Shown piece by piece: positions 1 through 8,600 of a stretch of 64,000 bases of DNA; within the stretch, counting starts at the first letter, position 1; the number at the start of each line of letters is the position of its first letter. The notes beneath the pieces were generated by a model that was given only the letters and a program-made list of their open reading frames with translations, did not search any database and was not told where the DNA came from. A program made the position numbers and the translations under genes. Source of the stretch: a bacterium (lineage in GTDB: Bacteria > Pseudomonadota > Alphaproteobacteria > Rhizobiales > JAKIUO01); contig JAAETJ010001069.1 in NCBI GenBank assembly GCA_024228495.1, positions 1-64,000 of the forward strand, in the 5' to 3' direction.

Positions 1-136
1 CGGTCTGGGCAGTTCCTGGAACTGGGGTGATGACAAATATTCGCTTTATAGCGAGGCCTCGGTATCTACCGATATTGAGAACTTTGCTGACAGTTATTCG
101 TTTAACGGAACCATCGGGATCAGGGCACGTTTTTAA
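1..136 (+). CDS. C-terminal end of an autotransporter beta-barrel protein (partial)
   Basis: The open frame enters from the left edge and ends with TAA at 134-136, giving about 44 residues. The tail alternates polar and hydrophobic residues (SLYSEASVSTDIENF, then GTIGIRARF) and ends in a terminal phenylalanine. That is the signature of the last strands of an autotransporter outer-membrane barrel, where the final aromatic residue is recognised by the BAM machinery. The passenger domain lies outside the window, so its function cannot be judged. No terminator is obvious before the convergent transporter gene that ends at 228. Confidence 0.65.
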   Translation, partial: GLGSSWNWGDDKYSLYSEASVSTDIENFADSYSFNGTIGIRARF

Positions 137-227
137 TGCATCGCCAGATGGTACGGTCGATATAATGGGGTACCTTTTCTAATATCCATTCCATGGCCTA
201 AATCCCCCACCTTCTGATAGGAGCGAA

Positions 228-2048
228 TCAAAACGGCCAGACCCACATGATCATGGGAATGGAGACGGTGATGACGATGATCTCCAGGGGCAGACCCATG
301 CGCCAATAGTCGCCAAAACGATAGCCGCCAGGACCCATGATGAGGGTGTTGTTTTTATGGCCGATGGGAGTGAGGAAGGCGCAACTTGCAGCAACTGCCA
401 CGGCCATCAAAAACGGGTCGGGAGAGACGTGCAGGCGCGAGGCAATATCAATGGCGATGGGGGCGGCGATGACGGTGGTTGCCGTGTTATTCAACACGTC
501 CGACAAGGTCATGGTGACGATCATCAACAAGGTCAGAACGATCATTGGGCCATAGCCAGCCGCCAGATTTACAATGTTGTTGGCGATCAATGCCGTGCCG
601 CCAGAACTTTCCAACGCCGCGCCAATGGGGATCATGGATCCCAGCAGCACGATCACCGGCCATTCGATAGAGGTATATATCTCACGCATGGGGACAATAT
701 TGAACAAGACGAACAGCACGCAAACGGCGGCCAGCGCGGTGGGCAGGTGCAAGATATTAAAACTGGCCAGCGCAATGGCACCAGCGAACAGGGCAACGGC
801 GAGCGAAGCCTTTTGGCGCTGCGCCACTTGCAGCTCGCGTTCCTTGAGCGGCAGCCCACCAATCCAGCCAGCCATTTCACCAAGGCTTTCATTGGGGCCG
901 AGTAACAACAATACATCTCCCGCCTTGATGGTCAGCTTGCGCACCCGCTCATGAAAGCGTCTGCCCTGGCGCGAGACGCCCAGCAGTAGAATGCCGTGGC
1001 GATGCATCAAACGCATTGCCATGGCCGAACGCCCTTCAATGCTGGCACCAACCGGGATCACCACTTCCATCAGCGACAGGCCTTTGCCGGTCAGGCTTTC
1101 ATGTTTTTCAGAACCTACATATTCGAGTTTGAGAGCACCCACAAAACTGTCAATGGCTTTGGCGTCGGCTTCAATGACCAGAATATCATTATGTCTGATA
1201 TCGGCGAGGCGCGCTTGCCCGGGCAATCTGTGACCTGCGCGGACAAGGCCGACAATGGCGATATCATTATCGTCGGCATCGTTGTCAAGATCGCGGACCA
1301 GCTTGCCGATGCAATCGCTGTCTTTGGGGACGCGTACTTCGGCGATATAGTTTTTGATCTCGCTGACGAGCTTTTTGCCAGCGTCTTGTTTGGTGGCGCT
1401 TGAGGGAATGAGCCGCCAGCCAATGGTCGTGATGAAAAAGATGCCGGTGATCGTGGCGACAATACCAACGGCTGAAAAATCAAACATGCCAAATGGTTCA
1501 AGTGTTTCGCACGCCACAAGCTTTGGATTGCAGGTGGGGTCCTTTTGCACAGTGCCGCGAAAGCTGGCAATGATGATATTGGGCGGCGTGCCGATCAGTG
1601 TGACCAAGCCTCCAAGAATGGTGGCAAACGACAAGGGCATCAAAGTGTGGGCGGGGGAGCGTTTGGCCTTGTCAGCGGCTTTTATATCCACCGGCATTAA
1701 CAGCGCCAGCGCCGCCACATTATTCATGACAGCCGATAAAGCTGCTGCAACAATCGAGCTGATGCCGATATGAGCGAACAAGGAGCGGCTCTTGTCGATG
1801 ACCATGGTGCCGATCACGTCAATGGCTCCCGAATTTGACAGGCCGCGCGAAATCACCAGCACGAGCGCAATGATGATGGTGGCTTCATGGCCAAAGCCAT
1901 CAAAGGCTTTTTCGTGAGGCACGACATCGAATATAAGGGCCACGACCAAAGCGCCAAAGGCCACGAGGTCATAGCGAAAGCGTCCCCATATCAACATTCC
2001 AAACACCACAACGAGCAGGGAGAAAAGGATTATTTGATCCGTTGGCAT
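228..2048 (-). CDS. SLC13/DASS-family anion permease with central TrkA-C domains
   Basis: Predicted inner-membrane permease of 606 residues. Residues 1-215 form a first hydrophobic half with the conserved SVIAAALSAVMNNVAAL-type stretch and an IGTPPN motif typical of the divalent anion:Na+ symporter (SLC13) fold. Residues about 225-390 are soluble and look like two tandem TrkA-C (RCK_C) ligand-binding modules, each with a DILVIEAD or GDVLLLLGP-type ending. Residues 400-606 are the second membrane half, with a matching SDVLNNTATT re-entrant motif. This layout is common in bacterial SLC13 proteins of unknown substrate (sulfate, dicarboxylate or other anions). The ATG has AGGA about 9 bases upstream. 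It converges on the autotransporter gene and diverges from the hydrolase gene. The substrate is not predictable. Confidence 0.85.
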   Translation of the reverse strand: MPTDQIILFSLLVVVFGMLIWGRFRYDLVAFGALVVALIFDVVPHEKAFDGFGHEATIIIALVLVISRGLSNSGAIDVIGTMVIDKSRSLFAHIGISSIVAAALSAVMNNVAALALLMPVDIKAADKAKRSPAHTLMPLSFATILGGLVTLIGTPPNIIIASFRGTVQKDPTCNPKLVACETLEPFGMFDFSAVGIVATITGIFFITTIGWRLIPSSATKQDAGKKLVSEIKNYIAEVRVPKDSDCIGKLVRDLDNDADDNDIAIVGLVRAGHRLPGQARLADIRHNDILVIEADAKAIDSFVGALKLEYVGSEKHESLTGKGLSLMEVVIPVGASIEGRSAMAMRLMHRHGILLLGVSRQGRRFHERVRKLTIKAGDVLLLLGPNESLGEMAGWIGGLPLKERELQVAQRQKASLAVALFAGAIALASFNILHLPTALAAVCVLFVLFNIVPMREIYTSIEWPVIVLLGSMIPIGAALESSGGTALIANNIVNLAAGYGPMIVLTLLMIVTMTLSDVLNNTATTVIAAPIAIDIASRLHVSPDPFLMAVAVAASCAFLTPIGHKNNTLIMGPGGYRFGDYWRMGLPLEIIVITVSIPMIMWVWPF

Positions 2049-2142
2049 TGTTCGAAGTCCTCGCTTGTTTTTCTATTGTTGTGGCGGGAAAAAATGCCTA
2101 TCTTGGCCCTAGGTCGTAAACGCCGTAGTTTAAGGGTGTGTC

Positions 2143-2958
2143 ATGAAAATACAAGTGCACGATATCGCAATCGAGTATGAATTTGATGGGCCTGATGATG
2201 CACCGGTTGTTATGCTGCATCATTCCCTCGCCACATCTCACCAGATGTGGGAAGATTTAGCCATTGCCCTGACGCAGGTTAACCGGGTTTTGCGCTTCGA
2301 TGCGCGGGGCCATGGTTTGAGCGATGGGCCGGACGGCACCTATGATTTCGAGATGCTGGCTGGGGATGTGACCGGCTTGATGGATGCTTTGGGAATTAAC
2401 AAAGCGCATCATGTCGGCATCTCCATGGGCGGTATGGTTTCGCAATATCTTGGTATCCATGCGCCTGAGCGTGTGCATAGCCTGACTCTGGTTTCAACCA
2501 CGAGCAATATGGCGCGTGAGGCGGGGCCGATCTGGGCTCAGCGTATAAAAGATGTCAGAGCCAATGGTATGGCTCCGCAGGTCGAGGGGACGATCAAGCG
2601 CTGGTTCACCAAGGATTTTCGCGATATGGGCGATGAGGTGATTGACCAAATAAGCGATCTCATCATGCGCACACCGGTCAATGGCTATTGCGGTTGGGGC
2701 GCCGCTATTCGCGATCTCGCCCTTACCGATCAGCTTGGTAAAATCAGCGCGCCAACGCAGGTTATCGTCGGTGCCAATGACCCCGGTACGCCGCCCGCTG
2801 ATTCGCAAGTGATTGCTGATGGCATTAAAGGGGCAAAACTGCATAATTTTGAGGACGCATCGCACATGCTGCCTTTGCAGCAACCAGACCGGTTCATCGA
2901 AACCTTGATTGATTTTCTCAACGAGCTGGATGAACAAGACGAAGAGGATGCCGCATGA
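2143..2958 (+). CDS. alpha/beta-fold hydrolase, 3-oxoadipate enol-lactonase-like
   Basis: A 271-residue cytoplasmic alpha/beta hydrolase. The nucleophile elbow GISMGG lies near residues 92-97, with Ser as the predicted nucleophile. The oxyanion region LHHSLATSHQMW is near residue 25, and the late His is in the DASHMLPLQQP motif near residue 246. The closest described family is PcaD-like enol-lactonase. No other beta-ketoadipate pathway gene is nearby, so the specific reaction is uncertain. Its TGA overlaps the ATG of aroE (ATGA), so the two are translationally coupled. The C-terminus is acidic (ELDEQDEEDAA). Confidence 0.85.
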   Translation: MKIQVHDIAIEYEFDGPDDAPVVMLHHSLATSHQMWEDLAIALTQVNRVLRFDARGHGLSDGPDGTYDFEMLAGDVTGLMDALGINKAHHVGISMGGMVSQYLGIHAPERVHSLTLVSTTSNMAREAGPIWAQRIKDVRANGMAPQVEGTIKRWFTKDFRDMGDEVIDQISDLIMRTPVNGYCGWGAAIRDLALTDQLGKISAPTQVIVGANDPGTPPADSQVIADGIKGAKLHNFEDASHMLPLQQPDRFIETLIDFLNELDEQDEEDAA

Positions 2959-3782
2959 CAAGAGCCTGTGTTATTGGCTGGCCCATCAAACATTCGCGCT
3001 CCCCAATGATACATGGGTTCTGGTTGCGCCAGCACGGCATTGAAGGCGACTATGTCAAATGCGCAGTCGAGCCTGACGCGTTGGCTGACTTTCTTGGTAA
3101 TCTTGAGCGCAATGGATTTGGCGGCTGCAACGTCACGGTGCCTCATAAAGAGGCCGCTTTCAAACTGGCCGATGTGGTGGATGAAGCAGCAAGCGCCGTG
3201 CAGGCGGCCAATACACTTTGGTTGGCGGATGGCAAGTTACATGCTTCCAACACAGATGTTTATGGCTTTATGACCCATCTCGAGCAATCGGCACATGCTT
3301 GGCATGAGCCCGGCCGACCGGTGGCATTGCTTGGTGCTGGGGGCGCGGCTCGGGCTATTCTTTACGGGCTCCATCAGGCTGGGGTGAAAGAAATTCGCCT
3401 GTTTAACCGCACCAAATCGCGCGCCGAAGAGCTCAAGGCTTTTTATGAAAGTGGTGTGAGCGTCGTGAATTGGAACGAGCGTCATGAGGGGCTTAAAGAT
3501 TGCACCCTGGTGGTCAATTCAACCACTCTTGGCATGGATGGTTCGTCAGCCCTTGATCTGTCGCTTGATGCTTTGCCAGCAGATGGCGTTGTTGCCGATA
3601 TTGTATATGCACCGCTTGAAACAGATTTGCTAGCCGCAGCCCGTCAAAAGGGATGCCGCACGGTCGATGGGTTGGGGATGTTGTTGCATCAAGCCGTGCC
3701 AGGTTTTGAACGTTGGTTTGGTGTGCAGCCGCAGGTTACAAATGAGTTGCGCGATCTCATCGTAGCGGATCTAGAGGAGTAA
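2955..3782 (+). CDS. aroE: shikimate dehydrogenase
   Basis: Catalyses NADPH-dependent reduction of 3-dehydroshikimate to shikimate in aromatic amino-acid biosynthesis. At 275 residues it has the usual length. The N-terminal substrate domain shows IKHSRSPMIHGFWL (Ser pair binding the shikimate carboxylate) and NVTVPHKEAAF with the catalytic Lys. ANTL and NTDVYGF follow, and then the nucleotide-binding loop LGAGGAARAI and NRTKSRAEEL, whose Arg/Thr/Lys pattern fits NADPH. It starts inside the stop of the hydrolase gene, and coaE follows after 3 bases. The aroE-coaE-dnaQ order is the usual one in Hyphomicrobiales. Confidence 0.97.
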   Translation: MTRACVIGWPIKHSRSPMIHGFWLRQHGIEGDYVKCAVEPDALADFLGNLERNGFGGCNVTVPHKEAAFKLADVVDEAASAVQAANTLWLADGKLHASNTDVYGFMTHLEQSAHAWHEPGRPVALLGAGGAARAILYGLHQAGVKEIRLFNRTKSRAEELKAFYESGVSVVNWNERHEGLKDCTLVVNSTTLGMDGSSALDLSLDALPADGVVADIVYAPLETDLLAAARQKGCRTVDGLGMLLHQAVPGFERWFGVQPQVTNELRDLIVADLEE

Positions 3783-3785
3783 ATA

Positions 3786-4418
3786 ATGCTGATTATCGGT
3801 CTAACAGGGTCCATTGCTATGGGTAAAAGTACGGCGGGAGACTATCTTGTGCAGCGCGGTATTCCCTTGTTCAATGCCGATGATGTGGTGCATGAGCTTT
3901 ATCGCAAAGAAGCCGTAGAATCGGTGGGCGCAGTTTTTCCCGGCGCAATCGTCGATCACCGGGTTGATCGAACAAAACTGTCGGAATTGCTGATCAATGA
4001 TCCCGAAAAAATCAGGCTGCTTGAAGCTATCGTACATCCGCTGGTCATCGAAAAGCGCCTAGCATTTATAGAGAAACACCGTTTGCGCGGCACCAAAATG
4101 ATCGTGGTCGATATCCCCTTATTATTCGAAAAACAGTTACAAAACGGTGTTGACGTGATTTTGGTGATGACCGCTCCTCCAGAGGTGCAAGAGGAGCGCG
4201 TGATAAAACGGCCCGGTATGACCGCGGAAAAATTTGCCATGATACATGCGCATCAGATGGATGATGAGCAAAAGCGTCAATTGGCTGATTTTGTTATTGA
4301 TACCGATGGTCCGCTTGAGCAAACCTACAAGCGGCTCGATTCCTTTCTCGAATCACTGCATGATTGGCCCCAGAAAATGCAGGATACGCGAACTCAAAAT
4401 CTCGTGGAGAGGACTTAG
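3786..4418 (+). CDS. coaE: dephospho-CoA kinase
   Basis: Last step of coenzyme A synthesis: ATP-dependent 3'-phosphorylation of dephospho-CoA. The P-loop GLTGSIAMGKST sits at residues 5-16. FNADDVVHELY carries the catalytic Asp, and VVDIPLLFEK is the conserved acceptor-domain motif near residues 105-114. The lid region RVIKRPGMTAEKF follows. The 210-residue length is normal. It sits between aroE and dnaQ with 3-base gaps on both sides, and all three are probably on one transcript. Confidence 0.97.
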   Translation: MLIIGLTGSIAMGKSTAGDYLVQRGIPLFNADDVVHELYRKEAVESVGAVFPGAIVDHRVDRTKLSELLINDPEKIRLLEAIVHPLVIEKRLAFIEKHRLRGTKMIVVDIPLLFEKQLQNGVDVILVMTAPPEVQEERVIKRPGMTAEKFAMIHAHQMDDEQKRQLADFVIDTDGPLEQTYKRLDSFLESLHDWPQKMQDTRTQNLVERT

Positions 4419-4421
4419 AGC

Positions 4422-5120
4422 ATGCGCGAAATTATGCTGGATACGGAAACCACTGGGCTGTCGGCAAAAGAGGGGGACCGTATCGTCGAGATTGGCTGTG
4501 TGGAAATAATCGACCGCTTTCCAACAGGCGAGGTTTATCATCAATATGTCAATCCAGAGCGTTCAATGCCAAAACCGGCGTTCGATGTGCATGGCTTGTC
4601 GCAAGAGTTTTTGTCGGACAAACCATTATTTGTAGATCTGGCGGATGGTTTTCTTGAGTTTATCAATGGCGCGAAACTTGTTATTCACAATGCCCCGTTC
4701 GATATTGGCTTTCTTAATTTCGAATTGGAACAGGCCAGCCGCCCCATTATCGCCTGGACCAATGTGATCGATACCTTGCAGATGGCACGCCAGAAATATC
4801 CCGGTGCCGCCAATAATCTTGACGCCCTGTGCCGACGCTTTAATATCGATAATTCATCACGCGAAAAGCATGGCGCCTTGCTTGATAGTGAATTGCTGGC
4901 CGAGGTTTATCTGGAGCTGATTGGCGGCCATCAAGGAGGCTTTGATCTTGGCAACTCGTCTCGCAGTGGTCATGAGGGCGAAGAGCAGTTGGCCAGCAGC
5001 AAGCCGCGCACCAAACCGTTAGCTTCTTTGTTGACGAGTGAAGAACATGAGGCACATGAGGCCTTTGTCAAGACGCTTGGTGACAATCCCATGTGGCATA
5101 AAATTTCATCTAACTCCTGA
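4422..5120 (+). CDS. dnaQ: DNA polymerase III epsilon subunit (3'-5' proofreading exonuclease)
   Basis: Proofreading subunit of the replicative polymerase core. The DEDDh exonuclease motifs are all present: ExoI LDTETTGLS at residues 6-14, ExoII HNAPFDIGFLN near residues 89-99, and ExoIII HGALLDSELLAEVYLEL near residues 147-163. The C-terminal roughly 60 residues are low-complexity, then basic and acidic. In this family that region binds the polymerase alpha subunit. Length is 232 residues. It is the last gene of the aroE-coaE-dnaQ run, with GAGAGGAC just before the ATG. Confidence 0.96.
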   Translation: MREIMLDTETTGLSAKEGDRIVEIGCVEIIDRFPTGEVYHQYVNPERSMPKPAFDVHGLSQEFLSDKPLFVDLADGFLEFINGAKLVIHNAPFDIGFLNFELEQASRPIIAWTNVIDTLQMARQKYPGAANNLDALCRRFNIDNSSREKHGALLDSELLAEVYLELIGGHQGGFDLGNSSRSGHEGEEQLASSKPRTKPLASLLTSEEHEAHEAFVKTLGDNPMWHKISSNS

Positions 5121-5243
5121 TAGCATTCATGTTTGAGTAGGTATGCATGGCCTGTTCTTTGCATGGTTAATTTCTGATGTTCAAGCGTTTTGTATTTATT
5201 TTAATCTTGAAATGAGACTTAGTTAGATCAAAGGAAAGTAGTT

Positions 5244-5900
5244 ATGTCTATTAGTGGAATGTCAGGTTCGGTACCTGATTTCTCCAGCATGCGCGCCAGA
5301 ATGCAGGAAAATATATCTGAACGATTCAATGCTGGTGACACGGATCAAAGCGGAGGCTTGTCGCTTGATGAGTTTTCGCTGCTGCATAAAGAACACTTAC
5401 TGGGGGGAGTTGGCCAGGAAAAAATTGCCGGAGAACCACCCAAGGCAGGGGAAATCTTTTCCCGCATAGATGAAAATGGTGATGGTCAGATCAGTCAGGA
5501 CGAGTTTGCAGCTGGTCGACCACCGGGGCCGCCACCACCTCCACAGGGAAACTTTTCATCGAATACTCTTGAGATGTTGTTGGCTCTGCAAGAAGAGATT
5601 TCTAGCCTCTTTAATGAAGCCGATAAGGATCAAAGCGGAGGCTTGTCTTTTGACGAGTTTATGGAAGCGGGAGTTGACGGACCTCAAAAACCAGGTGGGC
5701 CTCAAGGTGCGGGTATACCTCCGGCATCGGAAAATATTTTTGCACGACTTGACCAAGATAGTAATGGGGAGGTGACGCTTGATGAGTTCGCGTCTGCCAG
5801 GCCGCCTGGGCCACCTCGTGGTGTGGTTGCCGGATCAGATGGGAATACGGTCTTTGAATCCCTCGCGGCGATATTGATGGCGCAGGAAGATGAAGCCTAA
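5244..5900 (+). CDS. four-EF-hand calcium-binding protein
   Basis: A 218-residue protein with four complete EF-hand loops: DTDQSGGLSLDE (near residue 31), DENGDGQISQDE (near residue 76), DKDQSGGLSFDE (near residue 128) and DQDSNGEVTLDE (near residue 170). All have ligands at positions 1, 3, 5 and 12. Pairs 1-2 and 3-4 are each followed by a proline-rich RPPGPP stretch, so the protein is two copies of an EF-pair module. A 21-bp stretch is identical between the first and third loops (5342-5362 and 5627-5647), pointing to recent duplication or gene conversion. No signal peptide is evident. The RBS is AAAGGAAAG. It is followed by a strong terminator. Function is unknown beyond likely calcium binding. 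Confidence 0.85.
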   Translation: MSISGMSGSVPDFSSMRARMQENISERFNAGDTDQSGGLSLDEFSLLHKEHLLGGVGQEKIAGEPPKAGEIFSRIDENGDGQISQDEFAAGRPPGPPPPPQGNFSSNTLEMLLALQEEISSLFNEADKDQSGGLSFDEFMEAGVDGPQKPGGPQGAGIPPASENIFARLDQDSNGEVTLDEFASARPPGPPRGVVAGSDGNTVFESLAAILMAQEDEA

Positions 5901-5936
5901 CGACCATGTGTCAATGGTTTGGTCTTAGATGATCGA

Positions 5937-5970
5937 CGAAAGGCGGTAATTGACCGCCTTTCGCTTTTTT
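5937..5970 (+). terminator. Rho-independent terminator of the EF-hand gene
   Basis: Perfect 11-bp stem (CGAAAGGCGGT at 5937-5947 with ACCGCCTTTCG at 5953-5963), loop of 5, then C and six T. The T-run is only on the + side, so it serves the EF-hand gene and not the incoming secB transcript. Confidence 0.9.
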
Positions 5971-5998
5971 GATGTCGTTGACCTGATGGACTGCGGTT

Positions 5999-6526
5999 CT
6001 AACTATCAGTTTTTTCTTTTTTCTCGGTATTGGCCTTGTCGAGGTTCTGCTTGTAAAGCGACGCGAAATCAATGGGATCGAGCATCAAAGGCGGGAAGCC
6101 ACCTTCTCTTGTTAGATCAGCCACGATGCGGCGCAGGAACGGGAATAAAAGCGTAGGGCAATTGACGAACAGCACGGGATGCTTGATGTGGTCGGGCATG
6201 TTGTGAAGGCGGAACAGTCCGCCATAAACGAGTTCTAGTTTGTAAATGGCACCGGCCTTGTTGACCGCATCAGCGACAAAATTAATGACCACCTCATAGA
6301 CACCATCTTCGATCTTGTCGGCTGCAACCGTTACATCGACCTGCAGGTTGGGATCATCACCGGGGCCACGAAGGGAGGCAGGTGTATTGGGGCTCTCAAA
6401 CGAGAGATCCTTGATGAATTGGGCCAGCACATTGAACCGGGCCTGTTCTGGTGCAACAGAGCCATTGCCATTTTCAGCGCCTTTGGTTTCCTTTTTAGAG
6501 TCTTTGTCTTTTTTGTCATCGCTCAT
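5999..6526 (-). CDS. secB: protein-export chaperone SecB
   Basis: Cytoplasmic tetrameric chaperone that keeps preproteins unfolded and delivers them to SecA. The core (from about residue 30) shows FIKDLSFESPNTP, the VDVTVAADKIEDGVYEVVINF strand region and the conserved CPTLLFPFLRRIVADLTREG / GFPPLMLDPIDF block that forms the substrate groove and SecA contact. The 175-residue length includes a charged N-terminal extension of about 27 residues (Lys/Asp rich) and a Lys/Glu-rich tail. Extensions of this kind are common in alphaproteobacteria. The RBS GGGGAG precedes the ATG. It lies near fxsA and the Tim44-like gene, the usual rhizobial context. Confidence 0.96.
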   Translation of the reverse strand: MSDDKKDKDSKKETKGAENGNGSVAPEQARFNVLAQFIKDLSFESPNTPASLRGPGDDPNLQVDVTVAADKIEDGVYEVVINFVADAVNKAGAIYKLELVYGGLFRLHNMPDHIKHPVLFVNCPTLLFPFLRRIVADLTREGGFPPLMLDPIDFASLYKQNLDKANTEKKEKTDS

Positions 6527-6613
6527 TTTTCTTCTCCCCTTCTGGAGTACAATAAATTTTTTTAATAAAGTTGGCTAACATGGGGCGAGAGCGCTTGCAA
6601 GGTTGGTATTGCT

Positions 6614-6979
6614 TCAACGTGGCAATGATAGATCCAGCCCGTCAATCATCATGGGTTCTCCGCTAAAATACCAATATGCAAGTTCGTCGAGGATTTCCAA
6701 TGATCGATCATAGTAGGGTTGCTGTTGCTTTTCCTTAAATTTGTATTGGGAGATCCAACCTCTTGTAAAACCGGGAATATAATAGAAACCTTCGGCTATC
6801 TGTCTCTCGAGGTGGTGGCTTTTCGAGTTGGTTTCACAGCAGTGTTTCATGGCATTTATCAAAATTTCAAAAGCTTGTGTGTCCCATGTCAGGTCGCAAC
6901 GCAATTGTATCAAGAAGCTACCCTCAGCAGCAGCAAATTCTGCACACAGCTGTTTATGCCAGTCCAAACTAGATTCCAC
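6614..6979 (-). CDS. small hypothetical protein downstream of fxsA
   Basis: 121 residues from a GTG start 3 bases after the fxsA stop, with GGGAG about 9 bases upstream, so it is probably co-transcribed with fxsA. It is soluble, with no signal peptide or membrane segment. It carries several Cys and Trp (LDWHKQLC, CCETN) and an aromatic segment GFYYIPGFTRGWISQYKF. I do not recognise a family. The close coupling to fxsA and a normal amino-acid composition argue for a real gene. Confidence 0.55.
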   Translation of the reverse strand: MESSLDWHKQLCAEFAAAEGSFLIQLRCDLTWDTQAFEILINAMKHCCETNSKSHHLERQIAEGFYYIPGFTRGWISQYKFKEKQQQPYYDRSLEILDELAYWYFSGEPMMIDGLDLSLPR

Positions 6980-6982
6980 TTA

Positions 6983-7528
6983 CTATTGCTCCCACGGAGA
7001 TTTGCCATTTTGGGGACTTTTATTTTTATTTGAGGACGGTTCGGATTCGATCATTTCCCCTTCAATGATAGGGCCTTCTTTTCGTGGTCTGGTATCATAG
7101 TCTGCAGCAAACGGGTCAGGATGGTTCTGGTCGTGCGGGCCATCACCAAACATATCAACTTTGATATTGGCCGATTTTTTGGCCTTGTTAAAGAAATAGC
7201 TGGCGATGCCGTGGCGCACAGCCGGGATCAACAGCGCGAAGCCCAGCGTATCGGTAATCAGCCCTGGGGTCAGCAAAAAGGCTCCCGCCAGCATGAGCCC
7301 TACGGCGTCGGTGATACTGTTAACCGGCAGACGTCCCTCGTTCAACGAGGTTTGAGCACGGGCCAGCGAACTCAAGCCTTGCAAACGCAAGAGATAAACG
7401 CCGATCACCGCCGTGAGAATAATGAGTAAAATAGTCGGCCACAGATCGATATAATCGGCGACCTTGATCAGCAAAGCAATCTCTGCGATGGGAAGGCTTA
7501 TAAACAGAGCTAAAATCAGCAATGGCAT
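6983..7528 (-). CDS. fxsA: FxsA family membrane protein
   Basis: Small inner-membrane protein of the FxsA family, named for suppression of F-exclusion of phage T7 in E. coli. Its cellular role is not settled. Start chosen at 7528 because MPLLILALFISLPIAE is the family N-terminus and AAGGAAC lies just upstream; a longer frame to 7558 has no better RBS. Four hydrophobic segments lie within the first 125 residues (about 3-20, 26-46, 72-95 and 97-115), including the conserved GLMLAGAFLLTPGLITD. The C-terminal 60 residues are soluble, Pro/Asp/Lys rich and end in SPWEQ. It diverges from the Tim44-like gene. Confidence 0.92.
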   Translation of the reverse strand: MPLLILALFISLPIAEIALLIKVADYIDLWPTILLIILTAVIGVYLLRLQGLSSLARAQTSLNEGRLPVNSITDAVGLMLAGAFLLTPGLITDTLGFALLIPAVRHGIASYFFNKAKKSANIKVDMFGDGPHDQNHPDPFAADYDTRPRKEGPIIEGEMIESEPSSNKNKSPQNGKSPWEQ

Positions 7529-7710
7529 TTTTGTTCCTTTTTTATTTCTTAAGAACATATAGTCAATTTTCTTGCATAAACAAATAAGCTTTCTCTGCCC
7601 TTGTCCTTTGGGGGTGAGAAGGTTTATATCAGGAACAAGAGTTTTTTCGATCCTGTCAGACGCATGCTTTTTGAGGTGTCTGAGGGATGTTATGCTGAAA
7701 TTTTGTCATA

Positions 7711-8466
7711 ATGAGTGGAAATATGGATCCGGTCACACTTATTTTTCTTGTCGTTGCGATTATTGTCGGTCTGAAGTTGCGCAGCGTGCTTGGTCAAACC
7801 GACGATGACGATGATCGGCGTCCAATGGATGGATATGGGCCGCGCAAGTCCAATAGTCAACCCTCGGAACAAAGGCGCGGCGGGTCTGATAATGTTGTGA
7901 CCTTGCCTACCAGAACGACCCATGCTGACCAACAAACTCAACCTGATCGTGAGGTCAAGAAAACCATTAATATGGCTGATCAAATTAGAAAATATGCAAA
8001 AAAGGGCAGCGCCTTGGAAAAAGCTCTGCAGGACATTGTTGCGGCTGATAATAGCTTTGAACCCGAGGGCTTTTATAATGGTGCCAAAACGGCCTATGAA
8101 ATGATTGTCATGGCGTTTGCGGAGAGCAATCGCAAGCTCTTGAAACAATTGCTTGCCAAGGAAGTCTATGAGGGTTTTCTGAGTGCCATTGATGCGCGCG
8201 AACATAAAAAACTGATTGTCAGCTCCAGTTTTGTCGGTATTGATGCCGCTGAAATTATCAGTGCAGAACTGCGCTCGGAGCGCACGGCGCGCGTGACCAT
8301 CAAATTTGTCAGCTCGCTTATCACCTCCACTCATAATCGCGATGGAGATGTTGTTGAGGGCGATCCCAAAAAGGTCAGGGAAGTGACCGATATTTGGACC
8401 TTTGCCAGAGATACGCGTTCCAAGGACCCGAACTGGGAACTCGTGGCAACAGAATCAGCTTCTTGA
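7711..8466 (+). CDS. Tim44/TimA-like domain protein
   Basis: 251 residues: one N-terminal membrane helix (about 6-24), a charged linker, and a C-terminal Tim44-like domain (about 95-248) with the typical start GFYNGAKTAYEMIVMAFAES and ending in VTDIWTFARDTRSKDPNWELV. Mitochondrial Tim44 tethers the Hsp70 import motor; the alphaproteobacterial homologue (TimA in Caulobacter) is a membrane-bound relative of unclear function. Two starts are possible, ATG at 7711 or ATG at 7723 (MDPVTLIFLV), the latter with GTGGA upstream. The divergent fxsA and downstream mltA match conserved rhizobial context. Confidence 0.92.
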   Translation: MSGNMDPVTLIFLVVAIIVGLKLRSVLGQTDDDDDRRPMDGYGPRKSNSQPSEQRRGGSDNVVTLPTRTTHADQQTQPDREVKKTINMADQIRKYAKKGSALEKALQDIVAADNSFEPEGFYNGAKTAYEMIVMAFAESNRKLLKQLLAKEVYEGFLSAIDAREHKKLIVSSSFVGIDAAEIISAELRSERTARVTIKFVSSLITSTHNRDGDVVEGDPKKVREVTDIWTFARDTRSKDPNWELVATESAS

Positions 8467-8493
8467 TCACTGGCTTCCCCGATAATTTTTGAC

Positions 8494-8509
8494 AAACGGA
8501 TCCGTTTTT
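8494..8509 (+). terminator. possible weak terminator after the Tim44-like gene
   Basis: AAACGGATCCGTTT is a perfect 14-bp palindrome directly followed by two more T. The stem is short (5 bp with a 4-base loop), so it may be only an attenuator or chance. Confidence 0.3.
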
Positions 8510-8600
8510 ATGGTCGGATAAACGGATTGATCAGCAAATTGCCCTATTTTGTCCTTAGAATTTCCCAAACGATCATCTGGCGAAGCTTGGGTTGGTTGAT

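Noticed and set aside
357-1773. Long + strand frames opposite the SLC13 gene
   Set aside because: They are antisense shadows of a clear membrane protein gene, with biased low-complexity composition and no RBS.
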